Assembly (NCBI RefSeq): GCF_035918095.1
Contig: NZ_CP109137.1
Location: 5,768,001-5,832,000 of the forward strand
From: Streptomyces sp. NBC_01750
GTDB lineage: Bacteria > Actinomycetota > Actinomycetes > Streptomycetales > Streptomycetaceae
Direction: 5' to 3'
Length of the DNA stretch: 64,000 bases
The notes under the pieces were generated by a model. That model was not told where the DNA came from, did no database searches, and saw only the letters and a list, made by a program, of their open reading frames with translations. Position numbers and translations under genes: made by a program. Below are positions 47,067 through 55,249 of the stretch, piece by piece; position 1 is the first letter of the stretch; each line of letters starts with the position of its first letter.

Positions 47067-47100
47067 CGGTCCCGTACGGTTCGTCGTCCGTACGGGACCG
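47067..47100 (+). terminator. Hairpin between fdxA and dapC
   Basis: A 13-bp perfect stem (CGGTCCCGTACGG with CCGTACGGGACCG) and an 8-nt loop, 26 bp after fdxA. It may terminate or attenuate, keeping fdxA mRNA above dapC. Confidence 0.75.
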
Positions 47101-47155
47101 AGGCATTTGACGCCCTGTGCACGAGGTACGCACGAGTACGAGAAAGAGAAGCCCT

Positions 47156-48277
47156 GTGTCCGCAGTCTCTTCGCGAGTCTCTTCGCGCCTTCCCGTCTTT
47201 CCGTGGGACAAGCTCGAGCCGTACAAGGCTACGGCCGCGGCCCATCCCGACGGCATCGTGGACCTCTCCGTGGGCACGCCCGTCGACCCCGTCCCCGAGC
47301 TGATCCAGAAGGCGCTCGTCGAGGCCGCCGACTCGCCCGGCTATCCGACGGTGTGGGGAACGGCCGGGCTGCGTGACGCGCTCACCGGATGGGTCGAGCG
47401 GCGGCTGGGCGCCGTCGATGTCGCGCATACGAACGTTCTGCCCGTCGTCGGTTCCAAGGAGCTGGTGGCCTGGCTGCCGACCCAGCTCGGTCTCGGCCCC
47501 GGCGACAAGGTCGCCTACCCGCGGCTCGCCTACCCGACGTACGAGGTCGGCGCGCGGCTGGCCCGTGCGGAGGCCGTGGTCTACGACGACCCGACCCGGC
47601 TCGACCCCACCGGCCTGAAGCTGCTCTGGCTCAACTCGCCCTCCAACCCGACCGGCCGGGTGCTGGCCAAGGACGAGCTGATCCGTATCGTCGCGTGGGC
47701 GCGCGAGCACGGCGTGCTGGTCTTCAGCGACGAGTGCTACCTGGAGCTGGGCTGGGAGGCGGAGCCGGTCTCGGTCCTGCACCCGGACGTCTGCGGCGGT
47801 ACGTACGAGGGCGTCGTCGCCGTCCACTCGCTCTCCAAGCGCTCCAACCTGGCCGGGTACCGAGCCGCCTTCATCGCGGGCGACGAGAGCGTGCTCGGTG
47901 AGCTGCTCCAGATCCGCAAGCACGGCGGGATGATGACCCCGGCGCCGGTGCAGGCCGCCACCGTCGCGGCACTCGGCGACGACACACATGTCTCGGAGCA
48001 GCGGGCGCGGTACGCGGCCCGGCGCGCGGCGCTGCGTACGGCCCTGGAGGCGCACGGCTTCCGGATCGAGCACAGCGAGGCCAGCCTCTATCTGTGGGCA
48101 ACGCGTGACCAGCCGTGCTGGGACACGGTGGCGCACCTGGCGGAGCTGGGCATCCTGGTCGCGCCCGGCGACTTCTACGGAACGGCGGGCGAGCGCTTCG
48201 TACGTGTGGCGTTCACCGCGACGGACGAGCGGGTCGAGGCCGCGGTGAAGCGTCTCGGCCCGACACCTCGCGACTGA
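47156..48277 (+). CDS. dapC: Succinyldiaminopimelate transaminase DapC
   Basis: A 373-residue PLP-dependent class I/II aminotransferase. It converts N-succinyl-2-amino-6-ketopimelate and glutamate to N-succinyl-LL-diaminopimelate, for lysine and cell-wall synthesis. The PLP lysine lies in HSLSKRSNLAGYR. LNSPSNPTGRVL and FSDECYLELGW are the PLP ring and phosphate region motifs. RVAFTATDERVE near the end is the substrate Arg region. The GTG start follows GAAAGAGAAGCCCT. Adjacency to fdxA and dapE nearby support the DapC assignment over other transaminases. Confidence 0.92.
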   Translation: MSAVSSRVSSRLPVFPWDKLEPYKATAAAHPDGIVDLSVGTPVDPVPELIQKALVEAADSPGYPTVWGTAGLRDALTGWVERRLGAVDVAHTNVLPVVGSKELVAWLPTQLGLGPGDKVAYPRLAYPTYEVGARLARAEAVVYDDPTRLDPTGLKLLWLNSPSNPTGRVLAKDELIRIVAWAREHGVLVFSDECYLELGWEAEPVSVLHPDVCGGTYEGVVAVHSLSKRSNLAGYRAAFIAGDESVLGELLQIRKHGGMMTPAPVQAATVAALGDDTHVSEQRARYAARRAALRTALEAHGFRIEHSEASLYLWATRDQPCWDTVAHLAELGILVAPGDFYGTAGERFVRVAFTATDERVEAAVKRLGPTPRD

Positions 48278-48307
48278 ACACTTCGCGACTGAACACTTCG
48301 CGGCTGG
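48269..48307 (+). repeat. 15-bp tandem repeat at the dapC stop codon
   Basis: CGCGACTGAACACTT occurs twice in a row, followed by a partial third copy (CGCGGCTGG). The first copy contains the dapC TGA. Confidence 0.9.
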
Positions 48308-48345
48308 GCGAGTCTCGGCGGAACACGCCTCGGCCGAACATGCGC

Positions 48346-48379
48346 AAGGGTCCCGGGAGTTCGTACTCCCGGGACCCTT
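48346..48379. terminator. Bidirectional terminator between dapC and a convergent gene
   Basis: A perfect 15-bp stem with a TCGT loop. It begins with AA on one side and ends with TT on the other, so it can serve both the plus and minus genes. Confidence 0.85.
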
Positions 48380-48392
48380 CGCGTGCGGATCG

Positions 48393-48845
48393 TCAGCCGA
48401 GCGGCAGGGGCGTCACCGGCAGCTGCTCGGTGGGCAGGCTGTCGCCACCGAGCGAGTCGGCCTGCAGGCCGCTGCCACCGAGCCGCTCGGTCGTGGTGCC
48501 GGCGGTCGCGCCCACGACGTCACCCGCGCCGCCCGCGGTGTCACCGGCGGCCTTCTGGGCGACGGGGGCCGCCGTCCCGCCCGCCTTGCCGACGGTCTTG
48601 CCGGCGGCCGGGACGGCCTGCTCGACCGCGTCGCCACCGGTCTTGCCCGCCAGGTCGGAGGTCTTCTGCGTGGCACCGTCGACAGTGCCGCCGGCGCCGT
48701 CCGCGTCGAGCGCGGTCAGGCCGCCGATGGGGGCCTGAGGAAGGTCCGCGGCGCTTGCGGAGCCGACCGCACCGACCACGGGGGCTGCACCCGCCGCGAT
48801 GAGCAGCGCGGCACGGGCGATCCGACGGGTCAGGGGGAGGGACAT
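48393..48845 (-). CDS. Small secreted Ala/Gly/Thr-rich protein
   Basis: A 150-residue protein with a signal peptide: basic start SLPLTRRIARAAL, hydrophobic core, and likely cleavage after ASA near residue 32. The mature part is low complexity (GKTVGKAGGTAAPVAQKAAG) with no cysteine or known fold, and ends LPVTPLPLG. The ATG at 48845 follows AAGGAGCATC; the longer reading to 49055 is rejected. It is probably an extracellular or envelope protein with a structural or surface role. Function unknown. Confidence 0.75.
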   Translation of the reverse strand: MSLPLTRRIARAALLIAAGAAPVVGAVGSASAADLPQAPIGGLTALDADGAGGTVDGATQKTSDLAGKTGGDAVEQAVPAAGKTVGKAGGTAAPVAQKAAGDTAGGAGDVVGATAGTTTERLGGSGLQADSLGGDSLPTEQLPVTPLPLG

Positions 48846-49183
48846 GATGCTCCTTGAGGCGAGAAGAACGTGCGGAATGGTGTCTGTCCGGTGCCGGACC
48901 GGCGCCGCCGGACCGGCAGTGCCGCAGGTCCGGCGTTCGGACGCAATGACAACCGCTCGGGGGGCGGGAGAAGTTGCGGTGAGCGAAGGTAAAGAGTTGG
49001 CAATGCGTCGCATTATCATCTTCGGATAAAGACGGGCAAACATTCCATTGTGCAATGGTGTGCCGAATCGTCACTCCTCTTTGCCCGCAAGGAGTTTGAG
49101 GGACTGATCGCTACCGGCGCGAACGGCAGGCCGACACTTTGTCCGGAGGCGACCGGAGCACCTCGTTCGAGGTGTGACGCGGA
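48846..49183. other. Intergenic region with one inverted repeat
   Basis: These 338 bp contain no gene I can support. CCATTG-TG-CAATGG at 49045-49058 is a perfect 6-2-6 inverted repeat in a locally AT-rich stretch and may be an operator for the secreted-protein gene. Confidence 0.4.
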
Positions 49184-50170
49184 CTACCGTGCGAGGTGAA
49201 TTCGGACTTCGCCGGTAGGGGAATCCGCGCCGGAAGCCTTGTGGGAGTCCGTGCCGGAGTTTCCCCCGGAGCCCCGCGCGCCCGTCTCCGCCGACGTGGC
49301 GCCCGCCGCCCGCCAGCCCTTCCCGGACTCCTTCGCGCTCCACACCCGGCCCGCGTACGAGACCTCGTCTATGCGCAGCCCGTCCGCCCGCGCCACCGCC
49401 CAGTGCGCCAGCTCCCAGCCCCGCTGTGCCGCCCCGCCGCCGTCCGTCCCGATCGTCGTCCGCACCGGTACGGACACCTCGCGCGGCGCCGGGGCGCCCG
49501 TCCGGCCCGGGGCGCCGGCCTTCGGCAGCACCTCGGACCCGAACGCGCGCACCAGCTCGGCCCGTACCTTCGACGCGTCGCCCGCTTTGTCGCCCCTGCC
49601 CGGATCGCAGGTCAGGGCCCGGGTCGCGCGGCCGGTCAGCGCAGCCGCAAGCAGTGTGGCGTCCGGCTCGTGCTTCGCGTACGCCTGCGGGAAGCCGCTG
49701 CGCTGCACACGCTGTGCCGCGACAGTCAGCGGCAGCCGCGAGTAGCCGGGGACCTCGGCGAGGTGCTCGTAGAACTTCCCGGAGGCGTAGACGGGGTCGA
49801 GGATCTGCCCTGCCGTGCCCCACCCCTTCGACGGACGCTGCTGGAAGAGCCCGAGCGAGTCCCGGTCGCCATGTTTGATGTTGCGCAGTCCCGACTCCTG
49901 GAGTGCGGTCGCGAGCGCGATGGTGACCGCGCGCTCCGGCATGCCGCGCGTGGTGCCGACCGCGGAGATCGTCGCGGCGTTCGCGGCCTGTTCGGCGCTG
50001 AGCTCGTACGTGGAGCCCGCACCTGCGGCCGTACGCACCGTGCAGCGCGGAGCGCCGCCGCCGGTGACGTACTGCACGACGACATAGCCGATGAGTGCCA
50101 GCAGCACTGAGAGCGCGGCTGCGATGCGCAGGAGGCGGCCGCGCCGGAGGGGAGAGGCGGTCTCAGGCAC
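49184..50170 (-). CDS. Membrane-anchored extracytoplasmic protein of unknown function
   Basis: A 328-residue protein with one N-terminal membrane segment (about 14-36, LRIAAALSVLLALIGYVVVQ) and an outer part. Residues around 60-160 (TISAVGTTRGMPERAVTIAL, ATALQESGLRNI, SLGLFQQRPSKGWG) resemble the lysozyme-like fold of transglycosylases, with the E of QESG as the candidate catalytic acid. I recall similar proteins mislabelled as heavy metal transporters; nothing here supports that. The GTG at 50170 is followed at once by the membrane segment. It is divergent from dapE, with 39 bp between starts. Confidence 0.7.
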   Translation of the reverse strand: MPETASPLRRGRLLRIAAALSVLLALIGYVVVQYVTGGGAPRCTVRTAAGAGSTYELSAEQAANAATISAVGTTRGMPERAVTIALATALQESGLRNIKHGDRDSLGLFQQRPSKGWGTAGQILDPVYASGKFYEHLAEVPGYSRLPLTVAAQRVQRSGFPQAYAKHEPDATLLAAALTGRATRALTCDPGRGDKAGDASKVRAELVRAFGSEVLPKAGAPGRTGAPAPREVSVPVRTTIGTDGGGAAQRGWELAHWAVARADGLRIDEVSYAGRVWSAKESGKGWRAAGATSAETGARGSGGNSGTDSHKASGADSPTGEVRIHLAR

Positions 50171-50196
50171 GCCGCCCACCGTACTGGAGCCCGCGT

Positions 50197-50202
50197 TAAG
50201 GT
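50197..50202 (+). promoter_or_regulatory. Candidate -10 of leaderless dapE mRNA
   Basis: TAAGGT lies exactly 7 nt before the dapE ATG. The intervening bases contain GGAG, but too close to the ATG to serve as a good ribosome site. Confidence 0.45.
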
Positions 50203-50209
50203 CGGAGCC

Positions 50210-51289
50210 ATGCCCGAAACCGTGCTTGACCTCACCCTTGATGCTCCGGCGCTCACCGCCCGCCTGGTCGACTTCCGTTCGGTCAGCGGTGAGGAGAAGC
50301 CGCTCGCCGACGCGATCGAGCAGGCGCTGCGTGGCCTGCCGCACCTCACCGTCGACCGCTACGGCAACAACGTCGTGGCCCGGACGGACCTCGGCCGCGC
50401 CGAGCGGGTCGTGCTGGCCGGGCACATCGACACGGTTCCGATCGCCGACAACGTGCCGTCCCGGCTCGACGAGAACGGCGTGCTGTGGGGCTGTGGCACG
50501 AGCGACATGAAGTCGGGCGTGGCTGTACAGCTGCGGATCGCCGCGACCGTCCCCGAGCCGAACCGCGACCTCACCTTCGTCTTCTACGACAACGAAGAGG
50601 TCGCCGCACACCTCAACGGTCTGGGTCATGTGGCAGATGCCCATGCCGACTGGCTGGAGGGTGACTTCGCCGTACTGCTCGAGCCGTCCGACGCCCAGGT
50701 CGAGGGCGGCTGCCAGGGCACGCTGCGGGTCTTGCTCCGCACTACGGGGGAGCGGGCCCACTCCGCGCGCAGCTGGATGGGGTCCAACGCCGTTCATGCG
50801 GCCGCGCCGATCCTGGCGAAGCTCGCCGCGTACGAGCCGCGCCGGCCCGTGATCGACGGTCTTGAGTACCGGGAGGGGCTCAACGCGGTACGGATCGAGG
50901 CGGGCGTCGCCAACAACGTCATCCCCGACGAGTGCACCGTGGTGGTCAACTACCGCTACGCGCCCGACCGGAGCATGGCGGAGGCCGAGGCCCATGTGCA
51001 CGAGGTCTTCGCGGACTGCGGGGTCACGGAGTTCATCGTGGACGACCACACGGGCGGCGCGCTGCCCGGCCTCTCGCACCCGGCAGCCGCCGCCTTCATG
51101 GAAGCCGTCGGCGGGACGGCTCAGCCCAAGTTCGGCTGGACGGACGTCTCACGCTTCAGCGCCCTCGGCGTGCCCGCGGTCAACTACGGACCCGGCGACG
51201 CGCTCTTCGCCCACAAGCGGGACGAGCATGTCGCGGTGGAGAAGATCACCCACTGCGAGGACCGGCTCAGGGACTGGCTCACTTCCTGA
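50210..51289 (+). CDS. dapE: Succinyl-diaminopimelate desuccinylase DapE
   Basis: A 359-residue M20-family zinc hydrolase that releases succinate from N-succinyl-LL-diaminopimelate, two steps before lysine and one before meso-diaminopimelate. The first zinc His and Asp are in GHIDTVP, the bridging Asp in WGCGTSDMKSG, and the catalytic and metal Glu pair in YDNEEVAA. The dimerisation domain follows (VLLRTTGERAHSARSWMG). The last metal His is near YGPGDALFAHKRDEHV. The ATG at 50210 fits family alignments. It lies near dapC, consistent with a spread-out dap pathway region. Confidence 0.95.
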   Translation: MPETVLDLTLDAPALTARLVDFRSVSGEEKPLADAIEQALRGLPHLTVDRYGNNVVARTDLGRAERVVLAGHIDTVPIADNVPSRLDENGVLWGCGTSDMKSGVAVQLRIAATVPEPNRDLTFVFYDNEEVAAHLNGLGHVADAHADWLEGDFAVLLEPSDAQVEGGCQGTLRVLLRTTGERAHSARSWMGSNAVHAAAPILAKLAAYEPRRPVIDGLEYREGLNAVRIEAGVANNVIPDECTVVVNYRYAPDRSMAEAEAHVHEVFADCGVTEFIVDDHTGGALPGLSHPAAAAFMEAVGGTAQPKFGWTDVSRFSALGVPAVNYGPGDALFAHKRDEHVAVEKITHCEDRLRDWLTS

Positions 51290-51368
51290 CCGCCCCGATT
51301 TCACCTTTCGTAACGTTCTCCGACCTACCCTGACTCAAAGCAACGATGTGCGGCGGAGGGAGCAGGCC

Positions 51369-52127
51369 ATGGGCGACCCCGAGGGAACCGAGGGATTGCG
51401 GGCGCTGGGGGAGCAGCGGCTGGGACCGGTGGTGCGCCGTAGGGAACAGGTGCAGCCCGGCACCACGGATCAGCGGCTGCTGGACACGGAGGGCGACTCC
51501 GAGTGGGTGCACACCGATCCCTGGCGGGTCATGCGCATCCAGTCGGAGTTCGTGGAAGGCTTCGGCGCGCTCGCCGAACTGCCCAGCGCCATCAGCGTGT
51601 TTGGCTCGGCCCGTACGGGACCGGGCACCCCTGAGTACGACGCGGGGGTCCGGCTCGGCAGGGCGCTGGTCGAGGCAGGCTTCGCGGTGATCACGGGCGG
51701 CGGCCCGGGCGCGATGGAGGCGGCGAACAAGGGCGCTCGGGAGGCCCACGGCATCTCGGTGGGCCTCGGCATCGAGCTCCCCTTCGAGCAGGGGCTCAAC
51801 CCACACGTCGACATCGGCGTGAACTTCCGCTACTTCTTCGTCCGCAAGACGATGTTCGTGAAGTACGCGCAGGGCTTCGTGGTCCTGCCGGGCGGACTGG
51901 GCACGCTGGACGAGCTGTTCGAGGCGCTGACCCTCGTCCAGACCCGCAAGGTCACACGCTTCCCGATCGTGCTGTTCGGCACGGAGTACTGGAGCGGGCT
52001 GCTGGACTGGCTGCGGAACACGGTGGTGGCGCAGGGCAAGGCGTCCGAGAGGGACCTGCTCCTGTTCCACGTGACGGACGACGTGGAGGAGGCGGTGGCG
52101 CTGGTCACGAAGGAGACCGGCCACTGA
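51369..52127 (+). CDS. LOG-family (TIGR00730) Rossmann-fold protein
   Basis: A 252-residue protein of the lysine-decarboxylase-like/LOG family, whose studied members hydrolyse nucleoside 5'-monophosphates (cytokinin riboside phosphoribohydrolase type). The hallmarks are GGGPGAMEAANKGA and PGGLGTLDELFEALT, which form the nucleotide-phosphate site. The N-terminal 70 residues (GDPEGTEGLRALGEQRLGPV) are an extension. The ATG at 51369 follows GGAGGGAGCAGGCC. It is conserved beside dapE in actinobacteria. The true substrate is unknown; it should not be called a lysine decarboxylase. Confidence 0.9.
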   Translation: MGDPEGTEGLRALGEQRLGPVVRRREQVQPGTTDQRLLDTEGDSEWVHTDPWRVMRIQSEFVEGFGALAELPSAISVFGSARTGPGTPEYDAGVRLGRALVEAGFAVITGGGPGAMEAANKGAREAHGISVGLGIELPFEQGLNPHVDIGVNFRYFFVRKTMFVKYAQGFVVLPGGLGTLDELFEALTLVQTRKVTRFPIVLFGTEYWSGLLDWLRNTVVAQGKASERDLLLFHVTDDVEEAVALVTKETGH

Positions 52128-52132
52128 GGTGG

Positions 52133-52162
52133 CCGGAGGGGCTTGTTTTCAAGCCCTTCCGG
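52133..52162. terminator. Terminator between LOG gene and convergent folP-like gene
   Basis: A 13-bp stem with one G-U pair and a TTTT loop, starting 6 bp after the stop codon. Confidence 0.8.
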
Positions 52163-52245
52163 CGATGGGGGAGCGGGTCCGGGGCGGAGCCCCGGTGACG
52201 GGAGGGGCGGGAGCAGCCCGCTGCGGGCGCCCCCGTCCCGCGCCC

Positions 52246-53106
52246 CTACGCCAGCCCCCGCCTCGCCACCGCCGGTGCCCGGTGGCCCGCGATCGCCGAC
52301 ACCATGTCCAGGACCTGCTTCGTTTCCGCCACCTCGTGGACGCGGTAGACCTGCGCGCCCAGCCACGCCGACACCGCCGTCGTCGCCAGCGTGCCGATCA
52401 CGCGCTCCTTCACCGGCCTGTCGAGCGTCTCGCCGACGAAGTCCTTGTTCGACAGGGAGACCAGCACCGGCCAGCCCGTCTCCGTCAGCTCCCCGAGCCT
52501 GCGCGTCGCTTCCAGGCTGTGCCTGGTGTTCTTCCCGAAGTCATGGCCCGGGTCGATCATGATCGCGTCCCTGCGGACGCCGAGCTCGACCGCCCGCTCC
52601 GCCAGGGAGACCGTCACCCGCAGAATGTCGGCCACCACGTCGTCGTACGCGATCCGGTGCGGCCGTGTCCGCGGCTCCGCGCCACCCGCGTGCGTGCACA
52701 CCAGACCCGCTCCGTACCGCGCGGCGACCTCCGCCAGCTTCGGGTCCACCCCGCCCCACGCGTCGTTCAGCACATCCGCGCCCGCTTCACAGACCGCCTC
52801 GCCCACGTCGTGCCGCCAGGTGTCGACGCTGATGACGACATCCGGATGCCGTCTGCGCACCTCGGCCACGAATCCGACCGTGCGCCGCGCCTCCTCCTCG
52901 GCCGTCACCTCCTCGCCGGGACCGGCCTTCACCCCACCGATGTCGATGATGGCAGCACCCTCTGACACCGCCTGCTCGACGCGGGCGAGCGCGGGCTCGT
53001 CGCGGAACGTAGCGCCCTGGTCGTAGAACGAGTCCGGCGTCCGGTTCACGATCGCCATGATCACCGGCTCGTGCGCGTCGAATTCGCGCCGTCCCAGCCG
53101 CAGCAT
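52246..53106 (-). CDS. Dihydropteroate synthase family protein, FolP2-like
   Basis: A 286-residue TIM-barrel protein of the pterin-binding family. IMAIVNRTPDSFYDQG and SVDTWRHDV are present, as is IDPGHDFGKN. The active-site loop that in true dihydropteroate synthases reads GGESTRPG is GGVKAGPG here (residues 57-64). The same change occurs, as I remember it, in mycobacterial FolP2 (Rv1207), which was reported not to replace FolP1. Its neighbours (DivIVA-like gene, tag, dapE) also match the FolP2 locus. So it may not make folate. The ATG follows GAGGAGG at 10 nt. Confidence 0.85.
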   Translation of the reverse strand: MLRLGRREFDAHEPVIMAIVNRTPDSFYDQGATFRDEPALARVEQAVSEGAAIIDIGGVKAGPGEEVTAEEEARRTVGFVAEVRRRHPDVVISVDTWRHDVGEAVCEAGADVLNDAWGGVDPKLAEVAARYGAGLVCTHAGGAEPRTRPHRIAYDDVVADILRVTVSLAERAVELGVRRDAIMIDPGHDFGKNTRHSLEATRRLGELTETGWPVLVSLSNKDFVGETLDRPVKERVIGTLATTAVSAWLGAQVYRVHEVAETKQVLDMVSAIAGHRAPAVARRGLA

Positions 53107-53207
53107 CAGCGGTTTTCCTCCTCAGGTCGGTCGCCTGCGACCCTAACTCCCAGACTGTCGTGGCACGATCAGCACCGGACAGTTTCCGCTTGGGGAGAGG
53201 CTCGCTC

Positions 53208-53561
53208 GTGTTCTTGTTCTTGCTGATCGCGATGGTCGTGGTCGTCGCCGCGGTCACCCTCGCCGTGGTCGGCGGCGGCGACAGCGCGGCCCTGCCGGAG
53301 GCGGCCCCGGAGCAGCTGGTGGACCCGCTGCCGGCCGGCCGGCCGGTCGGCCGTGCGGACGTCGAGGCGGTCCGGCTCCCGGTATCGCCCCGCGGCTACC
53401 GGATGTCGGACGTGGACGATGTGCTGAGCCGCCTCGGTGCGGAGCTCGCCGAGCGGGACGCCCGTATCGCCGAGCTGGAGTCGGCGCTGGCCGGCGCGCA
53501 GGCCCGGGCGGTGGGCGGCCCCGACCTGTTCACCAAGCCGGGCGAGGAGCGCGACCGGTGA
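53208..53561 (+). CDS. DivIVA-domain-like membrane protein
   Basis: A 117-residue protein. One N-terminal membrane segment (about 1-22, FLFLLIAMVVVVAAVTLAVV) is followed by an Ala/Pro link. A short DivIVA-type segment, RGYRMSDVDDVLSRLGAELA, leads into a coiled coil (AERDARIAELESALAGAQAR). DivIVA segments target curved or polar membranes and organise polar growth in actinobacteria. The GTG follows GGGGAGAGG; earlier starts lack a ribosome site. Its stop overlaps the tag start (GTGA). I recall the same pair as Rv1209-tagA in M. tuberculosis. Confidence 0.85.
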   Translation: MFLFLLIAMVVVVAAVTLAVVGGGDSAALPEAAPEQLVDPLPAGRPVGRADVEAVRLPVSPRGYRMSDVDDVLSRLGAELAERDARIAELESALAGAQARAVGGPDLFTKPGEERDR

Positions 53562-54151
53562 CCGGCGACGCCGTTCCCGGGCCCGACGGGAAGCTGCGCT
53601 GCCCGTGGGGCCTGTCCACGGAGGACTACGTCACCTACCACGACGAGGAGTGGGGACGTCCGGTCCACGGCGACGACGCCCTGTTCGAGCGCCTCTGCCT
53701 CGAGGCCTTCCAGTCCGGCCTGTCCTGGATCACTATTCTGCGCCGCCGCGAGGGTTTCCGTACCGCCTTCGACGACTTCAAGATCGCATCCGTGGCGGCG
53801 TACACCGACGCCGACAAGGAACGCCTCCTCGCCGACGCCGGGATCATCCGCAACAGGGCCAAGATCGAGGCGACGCTCGCCAACGCGCGCGTGCTCGCCG
53901 ACTGGCCTGCCGGTGAACTGGACACAGTGATCTGGTCGTACGCCCCGGATCCGGCGAAGCGGCCTGCCCCGCGCACGACCGCCGACGTCCCCGCGGTCAC
54001 CGATCAGTCCACGGCGCTGGCGAAGGCCCTCAAGAAGCGCGGTCTGCGCTTCATCGGACCCACGACGGCGTACGCGCTGATGCAGGCCTGCGGTCTCGTC
54101 GACGACCACCTGAGCGACTGTGTCGTGCGCGGAGCCGGCTCCCGTTCCTAG
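53558..54151 (+). CDS. tag: DNA-3-methyladenine glycosylase I
   Basis: A 197-residue base-excision repair enzyme that removes 3-methyladenine from alkylated DNA. The HhH-type fold starts with LRCPWGLSTEDYVTYHDEEW, typical of Tag. The zinc snap uses an N-terminal Cys (RCPWG) and later His and Cys residues, such as CGLVDDHLSDC. RLCLEAFQSGLSWITILRRR is the signature helix with the substrate-binding Glu and Trp. The GTG start overlaps the stop of the DivIVA-like gene. Its TAG shares a CTAG tetramer with the stop of the convergent enoyl-CoA hydratase gene. Confidence 0.94.
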   Translation: MTGDAVPGPDGKLRCPWGLSTEDYVTYHDEEWGRPVHGDDALFERLCLEAFQSGLSWITILRRREGFRTAFDDFKIASVAAYTDADKERLLADAGIIRNRAKIEATLANARVLADWPAGELDTVIWSYAPDPAKRPAPRTTADVPAVTDQSTALAKALKKRGLRFIGPTTAYALMQACGLVDDHLSDCVVRGAGSRS

Positions 54152-54948
54152 CGGCCGAGATACTTCGGCTTCTCCTTGGCGATGAAAGCCTGGACAGCGA
54201 TCGTGTGGTCCTCCGACGCGCCCGCCCTCGTCTGGAGCTCGTCCTCCTTGGCCAGCGCCTCGCCGAGCGTGTGACCTGCGCCGTAAGCCAGGGACTCCTT
54301 GAGGGCCGCGTACGCCACGGTCGGGCCCTCGGCCAGCGCACGGGCCACCGCGGTGGCCTCGGCGGCCAGGTCGGCCGCGGGGATCAGCTTGTTCGCGATA
54401 CCCAGCTCGTATGCCTCCTGCGCGGAGAACGAGCGCGGGAAGAGCAGCAGGTCGGCGGCGCGGCTCTGGCCGATCAGTCGGGGCAGCGTCCAGGACACCC
54501 CGGAGTCGGCGGTCAGCGCGACGCCCGCGAAGGACGTCGTGAACTTGGCGTTGTCGGCGACGACCCGGTAGTCCGCGGCGAGGGCGAAGCCCAGGCCCGC
54601 GCCCGCGGCCACGCCGTTGACCCCGGCCACGACCGGCTTCGGCATCTCGGTGAGAGCCCGCACGATGGGGTTGTAGTGGTCCCGCACCGTGTTCATGGTG
54701 CGGTCGGTGCCGTGCTCCCGGTCCTCGGCGAGGAGCGAGATGTGCTCCTTGAGGTCCTGACCCACGCAGAAGGCGCGCCCGGACGCGGTGAGCAGTACCG
54801 CCCGTACGGCGGGATCGGCGGCGGCTGCCCGGGCCGAGTCCCGGAGAGCGACCTTGGCCTCGGTGTTCATCGCGTTCATGGCCTCGGGCCGGTTGATCGT
54901 GATCGTCGCGAGTCCGTCGCTCACCTCGTACAGCACGGAGTCGGCCAT
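54148..54948 (-). CDS. Enoyl-CoA hydratase/isomerase family protein
   Basis: A 266-residue crotonase-fold enzyme. The CoA-binding oxyanion region is SGRAFCVGQDLKEHI, and NGVAAGAGLGFALAADYRV forms the second oxyanion site. The hydratase Glu pair is only partly conserved: position one has Gly/Ala, and SFAGVALTADSGVSWTLPRL carries Asp in place of the second Glu. It may therefore act as an isomerase (PaaG-like) rather than a hydratase. The ATG follows AAGGGGACCTGCC. It stands alone, convergent with tag. Pathway (fatty acid or aromatic breakdown) unknown. Confidence 0.88.
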   Translation of the reverse strand: MADSVLYEVSDGLATITINRPEAMNAMNTEAKVALRDSARAAAADPAVRAVLLTASGRAFCVGQDLKEHISLLAEDREHGTDRTMNTVRDHYNPIVRALTEMPKPVVAGVNGVAAGAGLGFALAADYRVVADNAKFTTSFAGVALTADSGVSWTLPRLIGQSRAADLLLFPRSFSAQEAYELGIANKLIPAADLAAEATAVARALAEGPTVAYAALKESLAYGAGHTLGEALAKEDELQTRAGASEDHTIAVQAFIAKEKPKYLGR

Positions 54949-55138
54949 GGCAGGTCCCCTTTACGGCTCAAAGAGTGGTGTTCAGGCCCAGCATGGCGGA
55001 GTTCGTCGGGGGCGAACATGTGACCTGCGTCAAACAATCTTCGGCTCCGGGCCCGTGGGCGGTGGCGAAGTATCGCAGGCGGATCGCCGCTTTGCGTGGT
55101 TTTGAGAGAGCGCGTTGCGCAAGCGATGCCGACCGATG

Positions 55139-55169
55139 TTGGTCATCGGGTCCCGCCATGCGGGATAAT
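55139..55169 (+). promoter_or_regulatory. Candidate promoter with overlapping inverted repeat, upstream of DUF3117
   Basis: TTGGTC and GATAAT (55164-55169) are 19 nt apart, with the latter 80 nt before the ATG. TCCCGC-CAT-GCGGGA (55151-55165) is a perfect inverted repeat overlapping the start of the -10, as expected of an operator. Confidence 0.4.
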
Positions 55170-55249
55170 GACCTGGAAGCAATGTGTTCGATGCCGGTGA
55201 CACCTGGGTTGTCGGCTGCGATGAGCTGGTTTCAGGAAGGGGAACGAGC

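Noticed and set aside
49184..50170. Heavy metal transporter
   Set aside because: Similar proteins carry that label, but this one has one membrane helix and a lysozyme-like outer region, with no metal-transport features.
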